Below are positions 1 through 10,499 of a stretch of 64,000 nt of DNA, in pieces. The DNA comes from Isoetes taiwanensis. Lineage: Eukaryota > Streptophyta > Lycopodiopsida > Isoetales > Isoetaceae. The stretch is taken from positions 15,951,455 to 16,015,454 of the forward strand of contig JAJEKV010000017.1 of NCBI GenBank assembly GCA_021234155.1. Direction: 5' to 3'. How positions within the stretch are numbered: position 1 is the first letter of the stretch; every line of letters starts with the position of its first letter. A program made the translations under genes and the position numbers. The notes beneath the pieces were generated by a model. It worked only from the letters and a program-made list of their open reading frames with translations, did not search any database and was not told the DNA's origin.

Positions 1-116
1 GAAACGCTCGACCTACAGGGCAAAATCCTGGATGGGACAATCCTGCTAAGAATAGAATAGAATTGTTTTTATCGTCCACGGAGACCAATCGGCCTATGGG
101 ACCCAATACAAAAAGC

Positions 117-203
117 GCAGCAGTCACATTACTGCCCAGATTAAAAAACCCCCGCCCTGAAGGGTTTTCGAGGGAAAAACCGTGGCAGCAATAAGACTGC
201 TGA
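117..203. repeat. Hairpin A: AT/GC core between complementary arms
   Basis: The arms at 118-136 and 184-202 are inverted copies of each other (16 of 19 positions pair; right arm GGCAGCAATAAGACTGCTG). Between them lies a core of about 46 bp that starts GATTAAAAAACCCC and contains GGGTTTTCGAGG and GAAAAACC. The same core, in reverse orientation and with entirely different but again complementary arms, is present at 63470-63550. In the core, GGGTTTT can pair either with the upstream AAAACCC or with the downstream AAAAACC, so two mutually exclusive inner hairpins are possible. The rest of 1-383 shows nothing recognisable. Confidence 0.6.
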
Positions 204-383
204 CATCAATTAAATGGTTGACTGGGGGCATATCTAAGCCCTCAAGTCCAGTACTTCCTGAATGTATGATCCGAGTGAGCGCACCGAAGTCGTGCCCAGT
301 ATCATGTGTAGCGGCTCATCAGGTCTAATCAACTGAGCATAGCGTGTCCGAATCTAATCATATGCTGGGCAGCTCTGGAAAGT

Positions 384-2725
384 GTGACACTCATCCTCAA
401 CAGCTCCCGTCTGGCAGCACTGACAAACCCTATCCTGACGTGGCTCCCCAATCCATCGACCTGTCTCAATCCGGAGATGGTGGGTACCTGCGCTTTTTCA
501 TGGGCAGATGTGAACGTAGGTAGCGCTGTGGGCCTCGCTCTAATGTGGGATTTATGTGCTGCTTTAAGGAAGACTAGGAGTTCAAAAATGCAGGACGCAA
601 AGGATTATGCCACGGTCCTAAAGAGACGGCGTGCGTTAGAAGAAGGCATCACAGAACTTTGCAATCTTGCATCTAATGCATGCCATGATTTTGATTATTA
701 TAAGGAGAAGGTGGCGCTTGATGAGGATGACATGAAGAAGTTGAACTGACTATGTCAACCCTACATCAACACGAAGCTAAAGCATAACGTCAAAACCGCC
801 CCCTTTCCTGAACGTGCTATGGCACTTCTGAAGCGGAAGCTTGGATTCGGGGTGGTCCCATTTAATACAGACGATAGCTCCCCTCCCTTCTTGGTAACCT
901 TGGGTCACAAGAGGTTCGGTGGTCTGGAACTGGTGGCTGGGCCCGTGGCATTATTTGCCATGAATATGATCGAAGACCCCACCCTATTTTATAAAAAAGC
1001 TGACAGTGAGCAGTGGTATAAGACGTGTCTGGACATGATCGAGCTAGATACTTTCAGTTTGCTTATATTTTGCATGCTGGGCAATCAGACAACTGCTGTG
1101 TCACAATGGGCATCGGATATTAATTTCACCAACAAGGTCTTGTATTCCATATATGAGCTGGAACATGAGTGTAGACTTGGCCTGCCAAAGGCACCAAGTA
1201 TTGTCAACATAGTTTTGGTTCTGGTTTCAAGGTCGAATGCGGACCTGGACAAGTGGTGATCAAGCGAGCACCACTATCTCGATAAGTTCACGATTTCTCA
1301 GGAGCATATGGAACCCTGGAAGGGCGGCAGATTTATGGAGGATGTGCCATCGATTGACAAAGTCAGCACTGATGGTGCGACAGGTTCAATACATAGAATT
1401 CCTATCCGGCCGAGAGTTATCAAGTACTTCATAACCAGCTTGGTCGAGGGAGATCAGATTGTGTGCGAGTGGTATATGAATGGCCTGTTCTCTCAGGGGG
1501 CTATGCTCTATGGAATGAGATCAATATCTGTGGTTGGGAACAAGGACATGGTTGAGACCATTCGGTCATACCTGAACCTGCTTCATGACCATTTTCAAGA
1601 CAGGAAGACAGCTGGAAGTAGTAAGGACGAAGATGATGGAGACAAAGCTGGCAGTCAGGGAGATAAAGATGACAGAGATGTCCAAGGTTTAGACGAACTT
1701 GCAGCGGGACAAATAATGGAGAATCTGAGATTGAGGTGAGTTTACTTTGTTCTCTGAGGGTTTCTCGACTCACGAGTCGAGAAACCCTCCAAGTCTTTAA
1801 CTTTTTCCTTTCTCGACTCGTGAATCAAGAACCTCGTTTCGTAACTGACGGCTTTCATCATTCCAGGGACATCGAGCGCAATCAATCTGGATCATTGTTG
1901 CTATCACAGGGATCTGCTGGCGATTCAATTCCATAGGAGGACACTGCATCCAAAAAAGGCAGTCCAGTAGAAGATAGTGCGACCATCAAGAAAGGACCTG
2001 AAAGAATAATGATCCCGCATATGGATCCCGATCAAGAAGAAATCTGGTCAGAGCCAAACTCGAACTCGGATCTAGAGGGGCCCATCAAACTTGTAATTTT
2101 TTACGTCAATGGAGTCTTGGCTGCAGTTTACCATGATGGTGACGTCCCTGAGCTTAACACCTCGCAGAAGCCGACAAAAGTAAGGTCTAAAATCGTGTAT
2201 CCTCGGCCTAGAGCAAAGGAAATTATTGAATGGTGCCTGGAACGGGGACTCGAAGTGGCCATATGATCTTGTATGGCAAAGAAAAATGTTGTCAATGTCC
2301 TTGGTGTTCTCGGCCTGCCAGTTTTGAAGTTCAAGTTTGTTTGGGAAAACGAGAGGGTTGAGCATGTGTCAGACCTCGATCCGGCCATCACAAAAGGGGA
2401 AGCCTATTATGGTGAAAAGGTTGGAAAAGGTTTATGAAGCATCCAGGATTTTAACAAACACAACACGCTGATCATAGATAACTCTGCCTACAAGTGCTAT
2501 CATAACTCGGACAATACAATCATTGCAAAGAGTTATCGACCAGAAGAGCATGAAACGGATAGGTGGTTGTGTTTCAATCTCGTTCCGGTGTTGGTGGAAT
2601 CCAGGTTTTTCATTCTTGTGGCCGATGTGATTATGAACTATCCGAACCTCAAGCAGGTTGATCCAGAGAGCAGCGCGATCATGAGGGCTATGGACGAAAA
2701 ATATTATGGTGATCAAGAAGAGTGA
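384..2725 (+). pseudogene. Decayed FCP1/NIF-type (HAD) phosphatase-like gene
   Basis: One reading frame runs from about 384 to 1735, is joined by an intron (donor AG|GTGAGT at 1736, acceptor CCAG at 1866) to a second exon at 1867, and continues to a TGA at 2723. The C-terminal 240 residues look like an FCP1/NIF-homology domain of the HAD superfamily: LVIFYVNGVLA (motif I), RPRAKEIIEWCLE, and near the end TLIIDNSAYK followed by NSDNTII. It is broken. In-frame stops lie at 747, 1257, 1934 and 2264, and a frameshift lies near 2435. The stop at 2264 replaces the Trp usually found after the isoleucine of the IWSS-like strand. The catalytic first Asp of motif I is Tyr (codon 2102-2104). The N-terminal 450 residues match nothing I recognise and end in an acidic Asp/Lys/Gly-rich stretch. 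The true start is unclear. Family assignment is fairly sure; loss of phosphatase activity is inferred from the missing Asp and the stops. Confidence 0.65.
1736..1866 (+). other. Intron of the FCP1-like pseudogene with palindromes
   Basis: GTGAGT donor and TTCCAG acceptor. The exon phases match: the codon split 2+1 gives a continuous frame. The intron contains a near-perfect 32-bp palindrome at 1757-1788 (15-bp arms starting AGGGTTTCTCGACTC, 2-bp centre) and a decayed relative at 1808-1830. The palindrome core CTCGACTC recurs five more times downstream to 3753. Confidence 0.55.
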
Positions 2726-2789
2726 CCTCTATTTTCTTAGCAAAGTTCTGTGAATTTTGTAAAGACACACGAACAATTGTACTATATTT

Positions 2790-3180
2790 TGTAATGAAAA
2801 TACTTGTACATTGAGTTTTCGTGGCCTTTCTCGACTTGCGAGTCGAGAAAGGCATGCTTGTCCCAATGATGAGACCATTTGTATGCTTCTTTATGTGATT
2901 GGATGCAGCTATATTATGTAACCAAAATGGTTGTACATTCACTTTCCAAAGCTTTTCTCGATTCGCGAGTCGAGAAAAGCACTGCTTGTCCCGAGGATGA
3001 GACTATTTGTATGTTTGTTTGTGTGATTGGATGCAGCCATATTCTGTAATGAAAATGGTTGTACATTGACTTTCCAGGGACTTTCTCGACTCGCGAGTCG
3101 AGAAAATCAATGCTTGTCCCATTGATGAGACCATTTGTACACTTCTTTGTGTGATTGGATGCAGTTATATGGAATGAATG
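2790..3180 (+). repeat. Tandem ~128-bp repeats each with a 30-bp palindrome
   Basis: Palindromes at 2824-2853, 2951-2980 and 3079-3108 are spaced 127 and 128 bp apart. Each is centred on TCTCGAYTYGCGAGTCGAGA. The spacers repeat too: TGCTTGTCCC, GATGAGACCATTTGTA, GTGTGATTGGATGCAG and GAAAATGGTTGTACATTGA. The outer arm bases differ between copies but still pair within each copy. The array lies directly downstream of the pseudogene stop, so it may once have been 3' UTR. A decayed palindrome is also seen at 3728-3753. Confidence 0.75.
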
Positions 3181-3264
3181 CTCTCCAATCTATTTTGAAT
3201 TCTCCAGTCTTTTCTTCGTTATGACTTGGCACCGTAATTGTTAATCATGGACTCTCTTTGCTCC

Positions 3265-3400
3265 AGGAGGTTCAGGCACAGATCCCGCTCAGGCTACACT
3301 CTTACCGCTCCAGGCGGCACAGATCCCACTCCAGGCAGTAGAGATCCCGCTCTGGCACAGATCTCGCTCACGCTACACTCTTACCAGATTCGACCCGGCG
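3265..3400 (+). repeat. Short degenerate tandem repeats (CAGATCCCGCTC type)
   Basis: CACAGATCCCGCTC-like units recur four times, and GCTACACTCTTACC occurs twice (near 3292 and 3372). No coding signal. 3400-3835 holds only short frames without family features. Confidence 0.5.
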
Positions 3401-3839
3401 ATTGATGAAAAGATGCGAGACGAGGGTGGAGAAATCGGGTGGACAGGTCAGTGGGTGGCTCATGAGGCACCTCCTTGTGAGGCATTCCACCTTCTTCAGG
3501 TTGCCCCCAAAGCTTACAGACGGCAAGAAGAAGCCTCGTACGTTCTTCCCGTAAGGTGGACCACCTATCACGATGATGTAACTGTAGTGACAGCAAGACC
3601 GCCATGGTCTCTGCGTCCGATGTAAAATATATTGTAACTATTCAATTTATTAATAAAAATTCTTTTTCAACTACAACTTTGGTTTCAATGTGTAATGAAA
3701 TTCCTCTGTTTGAGTTGTATTCTTCTTGTTCTCGACTCACGATCCGAGAAAACAAAGGGAAAGATTGGACCCACCCTAACAGAGAAATATTCAAATTCTG
3801 GACAGTTATGGAGTCCGAGTAATTTTCCCTCGTCCTTTT

Positions 3840-4349
3840 TTTGTGTAAAATAACAGGGTTCCAAAAAAAAGTGGGAATGGAATGAGGCCCACTTTAATTA
3901 AATGCGACTTGAGGCCTATGCTGCGCTAAGATGTTTTTCCGATTTTAAATCGAATTCTAAACACCTAAAACGTCGTGAGCGCAATATTTTGGAAAAGTTA
4001 AAAAATATCCCATCTAATGCGCCTCCTGGTGGGGCTTTTTGGGGCTTTTAGCTAATTCAAGTGTCCTCTACGTGAGATGCTAAAATCGCCGCTATCCAAG
4101 CTTCCTACAAAAAGTTATGGATTTCGAGATCAATTTTTGGTCCAACCTCAACATTATCTCTGCTTTCTCTTTGCATTTCTTTTCCTAGTTAACCCATCTT
4201 TCGCATACCTAAGCTAGTTGGATATACTACATGGAGACTTTAAGAGGATTTCCTACTTTAACTCCTACTATGAACTATTCGGCCTAACTAATACTAGGGC
4301 ATGGCTAGTGCTATGACCCAGTCTACCAAGATCATGGCTCTAATACCAT
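3840..4349 (-). other. Leader and primer-binding site of an old gypsy element
   Basis: Reading the minus strand, the LTR end at 4350 is followed after 1 nt by TGGTATTAGAGCCATGATC (4348-4330), a one-base variant of the usual initiator-Met primer-binding site TGGTATCAGAGC. The untranslated leader continues leftward to about 3840. No gag or pol follows, so the element is truncated there and only its 5' LTR and leader survive. Confidence 0.6.
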
Positions 4350-4800
4350 TGTGACGCTCCCTGAAACTATACGATGTTCTCATCGTATAAATACGGGAAA
4401 GCTCCCCATAGCGACTCAATCACTAAGGAAAGGCTCTCAGTCTAAATCGGACCACTTGTGATGGCCAAGTGTCCCCGTGAAGGGCATGGAGGTGTTATTC
4501 GTCCCATGCCTTCTCTGGGATGTCCTATAGGTCCTATACTGCGGAAGTGTACGTACATATTACCACGAAAGGTGGCCAATCTATCATCAATACGAACATC
4601 AACGTAATACCAACATAAGGTAGAAAATGCATCATAGCTTAGGATTCTACCCTGGGCTCAGACTTGAAAGGGGGCTGTTGATGGTAAGGGTCTCCGATAA
4701 TAACAGACTCATGACAATGGCATTGGCTGGCATAGAACAATGGCTAGAGTAGCCCACTCTATCCGCCCCTCTTGTGCACACTTTGCAGATAGACTGAAAC

Positions 4801-5357
4801 ATAAGCAGTGAATAGAACCAATATCATGTAACAATGTTAGGTTTTCTTGGATTGATAATCATCTATGTGTAAGAAACACCTCAATCTAATAGCATAAGAT
4901 GATTTTACATTCAACTCAACAAAGAACCAATTGTATAACACTAGCCAAGTCACTTCTTCAACTTATCATTAACATTGGCAATTATGACCATTGGAAATAA
5001 TCTTAGCATTACTGTTCATATGAGATCGATGAGGATACTGTAGCTTCAAACTTCAAATAGGTCATTCAATTTCAAATCGATTCATACCTGCTTCACGATT
5101 GCTCCTGCTAATTTCCAATGAATGCACAACCTCTGTATTCCATCTTTATTTATCTTTGCAGTCCGACGGTCAAGCCAGACCGCCGATTGGCTCTTCATGT
5201 CTTCGTCATACTGAATCGATTCATTTGAACCGAAATTGGCTCCATTGACAGGTGCTTTAGGTGCTCAAACTTCTTAGGTGCTTTAGGTGCTATCTCAACT
5301 TTGTCACCGAATTTCCTTGAATATTTTCCCATCTCAATTATGGCATGAATTCTAACA
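4801..5357 (-). repeat. Copia 3' LTR
   Basis: 557 bp, matching 14762-15318 with about one difference (C versus T in AAGCCAGAYCGCCG). On the element strand the LTR starts TGTTAGAATTC. It lacks the last 8 bp of the 565-bp right LTR. Confidence 0.85.
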
Positions 5358-5442
5358 TTCCCCTTTCATGTCATAATTCAGGCATCTCTACAGCTCATAG
5401 CAGTTGATAATTTTTGAAGTCTCTTCCAGCTTAATGCCTTGG
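5358..5442 (-). pseudogene. Severed C-terminus of copia pol and polypurine tract
   Basis: On the minus strand, CCAAG (the target duplication) leads into ALSWKRLQKLSTAMSCRDA and a TAG stop. This is the original end of the copia polyprotein after ADIMTK. It is now separated from the rest of pol by the gypsy insertion. The purine tract GAAAGGGGAA (about 5368-5359) lies directly before the 3' LTR. Confidence 0.65.
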
Positions 5443-5666
5443 TAAAACACACACTTGACGTGGCACGCTATCTCACCACCCAACCACGAGCTCTCAGCTA
5501 TGACACAGCTGCCCCAGAGCTCTCCCCCGAGCTACTATATAGCATGCACGCCCCTTTGGTCCATCTTTGGACCAAAGCCCTCTTTGGACCATAGGCCCCC
5601 TTTTGGACTAAAGGCCCTCTTTGGCCTAAAAGCCATCTTTGGACTCCACGTCCTTAGCATATAGCA
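5443..5666 (-). repeat. Chromovirus 3' LTR
   Basis: On the plus strand it starts TAAAACACACAC and ends CATATAGCA. The adjacent C-run at 5669-5675 is the polypurine tract of the minus strand. Repeats of TTTGGACC and TTTGGNCTAAA occur inside. Confidence 0.85.
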
Positions 5667-5713
5667 TTCCCCCCCTCTTGACATTGCAGCAGTCCTCTGC
5701 TGCAAAAGGGTAT

Positions 5714-5956
5714 CTAAATACCTTTAGCCATCCGAGCATAATCCTTCCTTGGCCCTCGCTTAGGCCGGCTAGTAGAAGCCTGTGCTTGGACTTCCTCTTG
5801 TCCCTCGGCTTCCTTTGCTTTCCGATCTTTATATTCTCTAAGAATATCCGGATAAGCTTCTAAAACATTGCCACGCACCCATGAAGCGTCCTCCAAAGGT
5901 TTGTGAGCGAACTTAACCAAATATTGTCTTGAACCACTAGTGGATTTATCTGCCAA
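5714..5956 (-). pseudogene. C-terminal chromodomain-like segment of gypsy pol
   Basis: The frame contains QYLVKFAHKPLEDASWVRG followed by NVLEAYPDILREYKD. This fits the second half of a retrotransposon chromodomain (LVKW, then E.SW, then a terminal helix). A basic tail (SRPKRGPRKDYARM) follows. The upstream half is out of frame. Such domains read histone marks and can direct integration; that role is from family knowledge. Confidence 0.6.
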
Positions 5957-6395
5957 AATTGTTTCCGGCTCTAGAACTTGGAATCATCAATCAATTCTGC
6001 TCGCTTAACCTCCCAAGTTGAGGTAACTCCTTACCATGATAAGCCTTTAGGAATGAAACATTCACTACATCATGCATTTTCCAACCTTGAGGCAATCTTA
6101 ATTGATATGCATTCTCATTGACCACTTTAATAACTTGAAATGGTCCATGGAAACGGGGTGCCAACTTAAGATCCTTCTTGCGCCAAGATCTTTCTTAAAG
6201 TGGCCTTTATGGATCCTCATCCATACCCAATCTCCTTCCTTAAAACTATTGGTTGCCGCAACTTAGATGATTTATTTGCAAAGATGCTTGAGCATCTCGT
6301 ATCTGAGCTTGAAGCAAGTCTATGAAATCCTTATGCTCAATAACCAAATCATCGCCACCGGAACATCTTCACACACTCGAAAGAGTGGCTCCCGC

Positions 6396-7195
6396 CTACA
6401 GTGACCATAGACCGCCGAAAAGGGAGTCATCTTTATGGTAGACCCGATAGGTATTATTATACACAAATTCAGCAATAGGCAAATACTCTTCCCAATGACC
6501 TTGATGTTCATTGACAAACCCCCTTAAGATGGAACAAATAACTTTATTGACCACCTCGGATTGTCCATCAGTTTCTGGGTGAAAAGCAGTGGAGAACCTC
6601 AACTCAGTCCCCAATTGCATAAATAATGCCTTCCAGAATTTACTAGTAAACTTTGTATCACGATCGGATACAATAATCTTTGGCAAACCATGTAGCCTAA
6701 ATATCTCTTTGATAAAGAGCGTAGCCGCACTATAAGCCGTCAACTTATCCGAACAAGGAATAAAATGAGCGTGCTTAGTTAAACAATCAACAATTGTCCA
6801 AATGATGACGTTCTTTCTTGCGAGAACTGGGAGGAAGACCAACAATAAAATCCATAGTGATCTGTTCCCACTTTGCCTCCGGAATAGGCAAGGATAAAGG
6901 AACACCATGAGGTTTCTTGTTCGCTTTCTTTATCCGTTGACAAGTAACACAATGCCGAATATGAACCAAAACATCTCTCCGCAATCCAGGCCAAATAAAG
7001 TATGGTTCAAGCTTTGCCAAAGTTGCCCCCACGCCAAGGTGCATCATGGACTTCTTTAAGAATAAGTGACCGAAAGTTCCGCACAATGCATAGCTTTGGA
7101 CCTTTATACAAGAACCCATTAACGATCTTATATCCATATGCATTGCCACTTTGAGCTAACAACCAAATATCTTTATAATCGTGGGTCGATGGCAT
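6396..7195 (-). pseudogene. Integrase of the chromovirus (frameshifted)
   Basis: Two overlapping frames (7195/7149-6787 and 6908-6396). The first has the zinc-binding end (CVTCQRIKK) and the linker to MDFIVGLP. The second has the catalytic core: IVDCLTKHAHFIP (first Asp), IVSDRDTKFTSKFW (second Asp) and HPETDGQSEVVN (Glu), then WEEYLPIAEFVYNN. All three catalytic acids are present; the break near 6830 separates them. Confidence 0.8.
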
Positions 7196-7724
7196 ACAAT
7201 GGCTTCATTTCCTCCAAATGGTTGGATTGTGCTATAGAAAGAGAACAAACTGCATAGCGTCTACTTAAAGCATCAGCTACAACATTCTCTTTACCAGGAC
7301 GATAATCCACTGAGAAATCATATTGCTGCATAAAAGCAACCCATTTCAACTGCCTTTCCGATAATGTTTTCTGTGAAACAATGTGCCTAATGCTTTGGTG
7401 GTCAGTCAAAATATGAACTGTTGACCCTATAAGATAGTGTCGCCACACTTTCAAAGCATGAATGACAGCCAGAAATTCCTTATCATAAACACTATATCTA
7501 CTTTCCGTGTCAGAAAACTTTCGACTTTCATAAGCAATAGGATGACCATCCTGCATCAAAACCGCGCCCAAAGCCACACCACTTGCATCAACACATAACA
7601 AGAAAGGTAGACCAAACTTTGGCAAACGCAGAACAGGAGGATTAACCATGGCATCCTTTAAAACTTGGAAAGCAAACTGATGATTAAGATTCCATTGGAA
7701 AGGAACATCTTTTCGTAGCAACAA
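7173..7724 (-). pseudogene. RNase H of the chromovirus
   Basis: Open for 183 codons. Motifs: LLCVDASGVALGAVLMQ (first Asp), YSVYDKEFLAVIHALKVWRH (Glu), HILTDHQSIRH (Asp), then RPGKENVVADALSRR, which ends the domain. It is a normal gypsy RNase H that removes the RNA strand during reverse transcription. The frame is shifted relative to RT upstream (break about 7725-7740). Confidence 0.85.
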
Positions 7725-7738
7725 ATATAAATCTGAAG

Positions 7739-8332
7739 CTAAACGAGCAAAATTGCAGAAAACTTCCTATAATAACTGCATAAGCCCAAAAAGGAACGCA
7801 ATGCAGCAACTGAAGTAGGTACAGGCCAATCCACAATTGCTTGTACCTTACTGGGATCAACTTTAAGACCCTCAGCGCAAACAATATGACCCAAATATTC
7901 AATTTCCGATTGGAAAAATATACTTTTCTTAGGATTAAGAGTAATAGACTCCGCCCTTAACCGACGGAAAACCTCTCGCAAATGCAAGTAATGATCTTCC
8001 TCGGACTTACTAAAAACTAATATGTCATCAAAGAACACGACAACATAAACACCATGCACATCTTCAAATATTCGCCCCATTAGCCTCGCAAAAGAAGCTG
8101 GCGCATTTGTAAGTCCAAATGGCATGACTAAAAACTCATAATGTCCAAAGGTTGTCCTAAACGCAGCCTTTGTGAACATCTTCAGCGCAACCTTAAGTTG
8201 CCAATACCACGACTTAAGATCAAGACGGCTAAAAATGGCACCTTGGAGTTGATCAAACAAATCATCCGCCCTTGGTATAGGAAACCGATTCTTTATGGTT
8301 ATCTTATTCAAAGCGCGATAATCTATACACAT
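7739..8332 (-). pseudogene. Reverse transcriptase of the chromovirus
   Basis: Motifs in order: [55 protein letters not shown], the active site [31 protein letters not shown] and [12 protein letters not shown]. The catalytic pair DD is intact. The frame opens only at CIDYR because of a break at about 8335-8400 and closes just after YYRKF. Confidence 0.9.
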
Positions 8333-8403
8333 GCGCGCCAGAATTATCTTTTTTTCTTAACCAACAAGACAGGGAGCACCAAAAGGTGAAGAACTATGGC
8401 GGA

Positions 8404-9173
8404 TCAATCCAGCTTTTGAAGCAACTCATCAAGTCGGCGCCTAATCTCAACTTGTTGGCCATGCATTCTCCGATAAGGAGCTTGATTAGGAGGTTCTTTC
8501 CCAGGAAGAAGATCAATCCTGTGGTCCTCCAAACGTTGGGGTGGCAAAGTTTGTGGAATTTCATTTGAAAAGACATCATCAAAATAATGCAAAAAGACTG
8601 TTTGACGCTCATTTAATGGGGATACTTCTAACTTAGAACGCAAAACCACCAAATACACAAAATGAGTTTTCATTGCCAAACGTTTAAACTGTACAACAGA
8701 AACTGTGGGAATAGGGGATACAATATCATCCTTCACAAACTTGAAGGTCTTTTTACCCCCTTCCAAGGATAACATAACAATACCCGCTTTCCAATCTATA
8801 AGAGGATTAATAGCCTTATGCCATGGCATGCCTAGAATAATATCCATACCTCCAAGGTCAGAAACCATGAAAGAACGTTTACGAGATATATCCCCAATTG
8901 AAATTCAACATCCTTGACCATAAATGAAGAAGGCGGAGGAGCAACATTCAAGAAAGCAGAAGCTAATTCTACATCACTTGATAAAGGAATAGAAGTTAAT
9001 TTGAGTTCTTTCACCAAGCGAGCAGAAATAAAATCAAACTCACTGCCCGGATCGAATAGGACATGTACTTTTTGATCTTGAATAGTAGCCCAAAATCGTA
9101 AGAGACTACTATTCTCAACAGAATCCATATCCGATTTTTTCCCGGACCGTAGCCACCTTCTTCCCTTTTCCAT
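8404..9173 (-). pseudogene. Protease and RT N-terminal part of the chromovirus
   Basis: Frame 9173-8832 has the aspartic protease site LFDPGSEFDFISARLVKEL. Frame 8868-8404 has DIILGMPWHKAINPLIDWK and then a typical RT entry, LPGKEPPNQAPYRRM. The two frames overlap with a shift near 8850. A further shift near 9150 separates the protease from gag. Confidence 0.75.
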
Positions 9174-10251
9174 CTCCGCGAACAGAAGCTACTTTCTTAC
9201 TTTTATCCTCTTTCTTAGTCCCAGACTTAAGAGTAGGTGTAGCTTCCTTTCGTTCCCCTTTCTTCTTTTCCAAATAAGTAGGGCATTCATAAAACTTATG
9301 ATCAGTTGAATAACAAACAAAACACTTATTTTCTCGCATAAGCCGCTTCTTGCGTGCTTGATACGATTCCTTTGGCTCTTTGGCCCCAACAGGTTCATTA
9401 TCTGCAACGTCTGTGTGCGGCCGTTTGAACGGCCCAGACCCTGGAGCAGATCCCATTGATTTATCCCGAAAACCACTCGCCTCTTTCATAGAAACTTTGA
9501 GGCCACGTTGAGCATTAATGGCTTCAGTAAGGGCCAAACCTTCCTCCTCTACTTTCTCTGCCATCTTACAGAGCTCACCAAAAGAAAGATTGGCAACTTG
9601 CAGGTCGAGCTTTGCCCGTACCCAACGATGCACCCCACCCATGAGTTTTTCAGACTTCTCAGCATCATTTTTACTAAGCTGAAGTCCTTTCTTTAAAACT
9701 CGTGCGGCGAAGGATCGAACAGTTTCCATGTTTTGTTGGGTCAACTTATTCCATTCCGCGATAAGATCGCGCTCCCAATTATGACCCAAAAAACGATTTT
9801 TGATTTGCTTTTCAAATTCCGCAAAGGTAACAATAGGTTGATCGACTGGCTGGTTCTTCTGGATATCCAGCCACCAGTCCTTAGCAACCCCATCCAGATG
9901 ACGCTCAGCAAAATATAACTGAGTGTCCTCGTCATCCTTAGTCTTAGCAAAATATGAATTCAAATCCCGAAGCCACGCGAATAATTCATCCGCATCACTA
10001 GTGGCAGCGGAATACTTTTTGAATTCAATTTTGACATTGGCACCCGTTTTGATGCCACTACGTGGACGCCCTGCAGCTTGCTGCAACTGCGCCACCTGCG
10101 CTCGCAGAGAATCCAATTCTTGCAGCTCCGCAATTCGAGCCTCGGCAGCTGCAAGTTTTTCTCTCATGAGCGAATTATCATGCTCTAACTCAAAAAGTTT
10201 TTCCTTGAGCTCTTCATCTTCCAAGTTAACATTGGCAGGGGAACCGGCCAT
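9115..10251 (-). CDS. Gag of the chromovirus
   Basis: I place the start at ATG 10251 (MAGSPANVN), just after the PBS; a longer frame begins inside the LTR but would use PBS sequence. Residues 1-65 are a Glu/Leu/Ala-rich coiled coil. The middle carries a Retrotrans_gag region (VAKDWWLDIQ, FEKQIKNRFLGHNWERDLIAEW). Near the end is one CCHC knuckle, CFVCYSTDHKFYEC, which matches CX2CX4HX4C. A Lys-rich tail follows and the frame ends early at KIGYGFC through a shift into the protease frame. Gag builds the particle and packages the RNA. Confidence 0.85.
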   Translation of the reverse strand: MAGSPANVNLEDEELKEKLFELEHDNSLMREKLAAAEARIAELQELDSLRAQVAQLQQAAGRPRSGIKTGANVKIEFKKYSAATSDADELFAWLRDLNSYFAKTKDDEDTQLYFAERHLDGVAKDWWLDIQKNQPVDQPIVTFAEFEKQIKNRFLGHNWERDLIAEWNKLTQQNMETVRSFAARVLKKGLQLSKNDAEKSEKLMGGVHRWVRAKLDLQVANLSFGELCKMAEKVEEEGLALTEAINAQRGLKVSMKEASGFRDKSMGSAPGSGPFKRPHTDVADNEPVGAKEPKESYQARKKRLMRENKCFVCYSTDHKFYECPTYLEKKKGERKEATPTLKSGTKKEDKSKKVASVRGDGKGKKVATVREKIGYGFC

Positions 10252-10261
10252 CGAAACTTGT

Positions 10262-10274
10262 TGCTCTGATACCA
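10262..10274 (-). promoter_or_regulatory. Primer-binding site (initiator-Met tRNA)
   Basis: On the minus strand, TGGTATCAGAGCA starts one base after the 5' LTR end. It complements the 3' end of plant initiator-Met tRNA. Confidence 0.85.
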
Positions 10275-10275
10275 C

Positions 10276-10499
10276 TAAAACACACACTTGACGTGGCACG
10301 CTATCTCACCACCCAACCACGAGCCCTCAGCTATGACACAGCTGCCCCAGAGCTCTCCCCCGAGCTACTATATAGCATGCACGCCCCTTTGGTCCATCTT
10401 TGGACCAAAGCCCTCTTTGGACCATAGGCCCCCTTTTGGACTAAAGGCCCTCTTTGGCCTAAAAGCCATCTTTGGACTCCATGTCCTTAGCATATAGCA
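10276..10499 (-). repeat. Chromovirus 5' LTR
   Basis: 224 bp; differs from 5443-5666 at two positions. It is followed by the target duplicate CTTGG at 10500-10504. Confidence 0.85.

Larger units (their letters stand above)
5443..10499 (-). mobile_element. Chromodomain Ty3/gypsy element (Reina-like), nested in copia
   Basis: Complete 5057-bp element with 224-bp LTRs that differ at two positions. The 5-bp target duplication CTTGG lies at 5438-5442 and 10500-10504. Order on the minus strand: LTR, PBS, gag, protease, RT, RNase H, integrase, chromodomain-like end, polypurine tract, LTR. Very short LTRs, about 5 kb total and a C-terminal chromodomain point to the Reina-type chromoviruses (inference from family knowledge). 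Despite the young LTRs the pol frame is broken several times. Confidence 0.85.

Noticed and set aside
2824-3108. Regularly spaced palindromes as a CRISPR array
   Set aside because: Spacers are near-identical to each other, the genome is eukaryotic and no cas genes are present; it is a tandem repeat.
10251-10299. Gag start at 10299 inside the LTR
   Set aside because: The first residues would be encoded by LTR end and PBS sequence; the ATG at 10251 starts a normal gag N-terminus.
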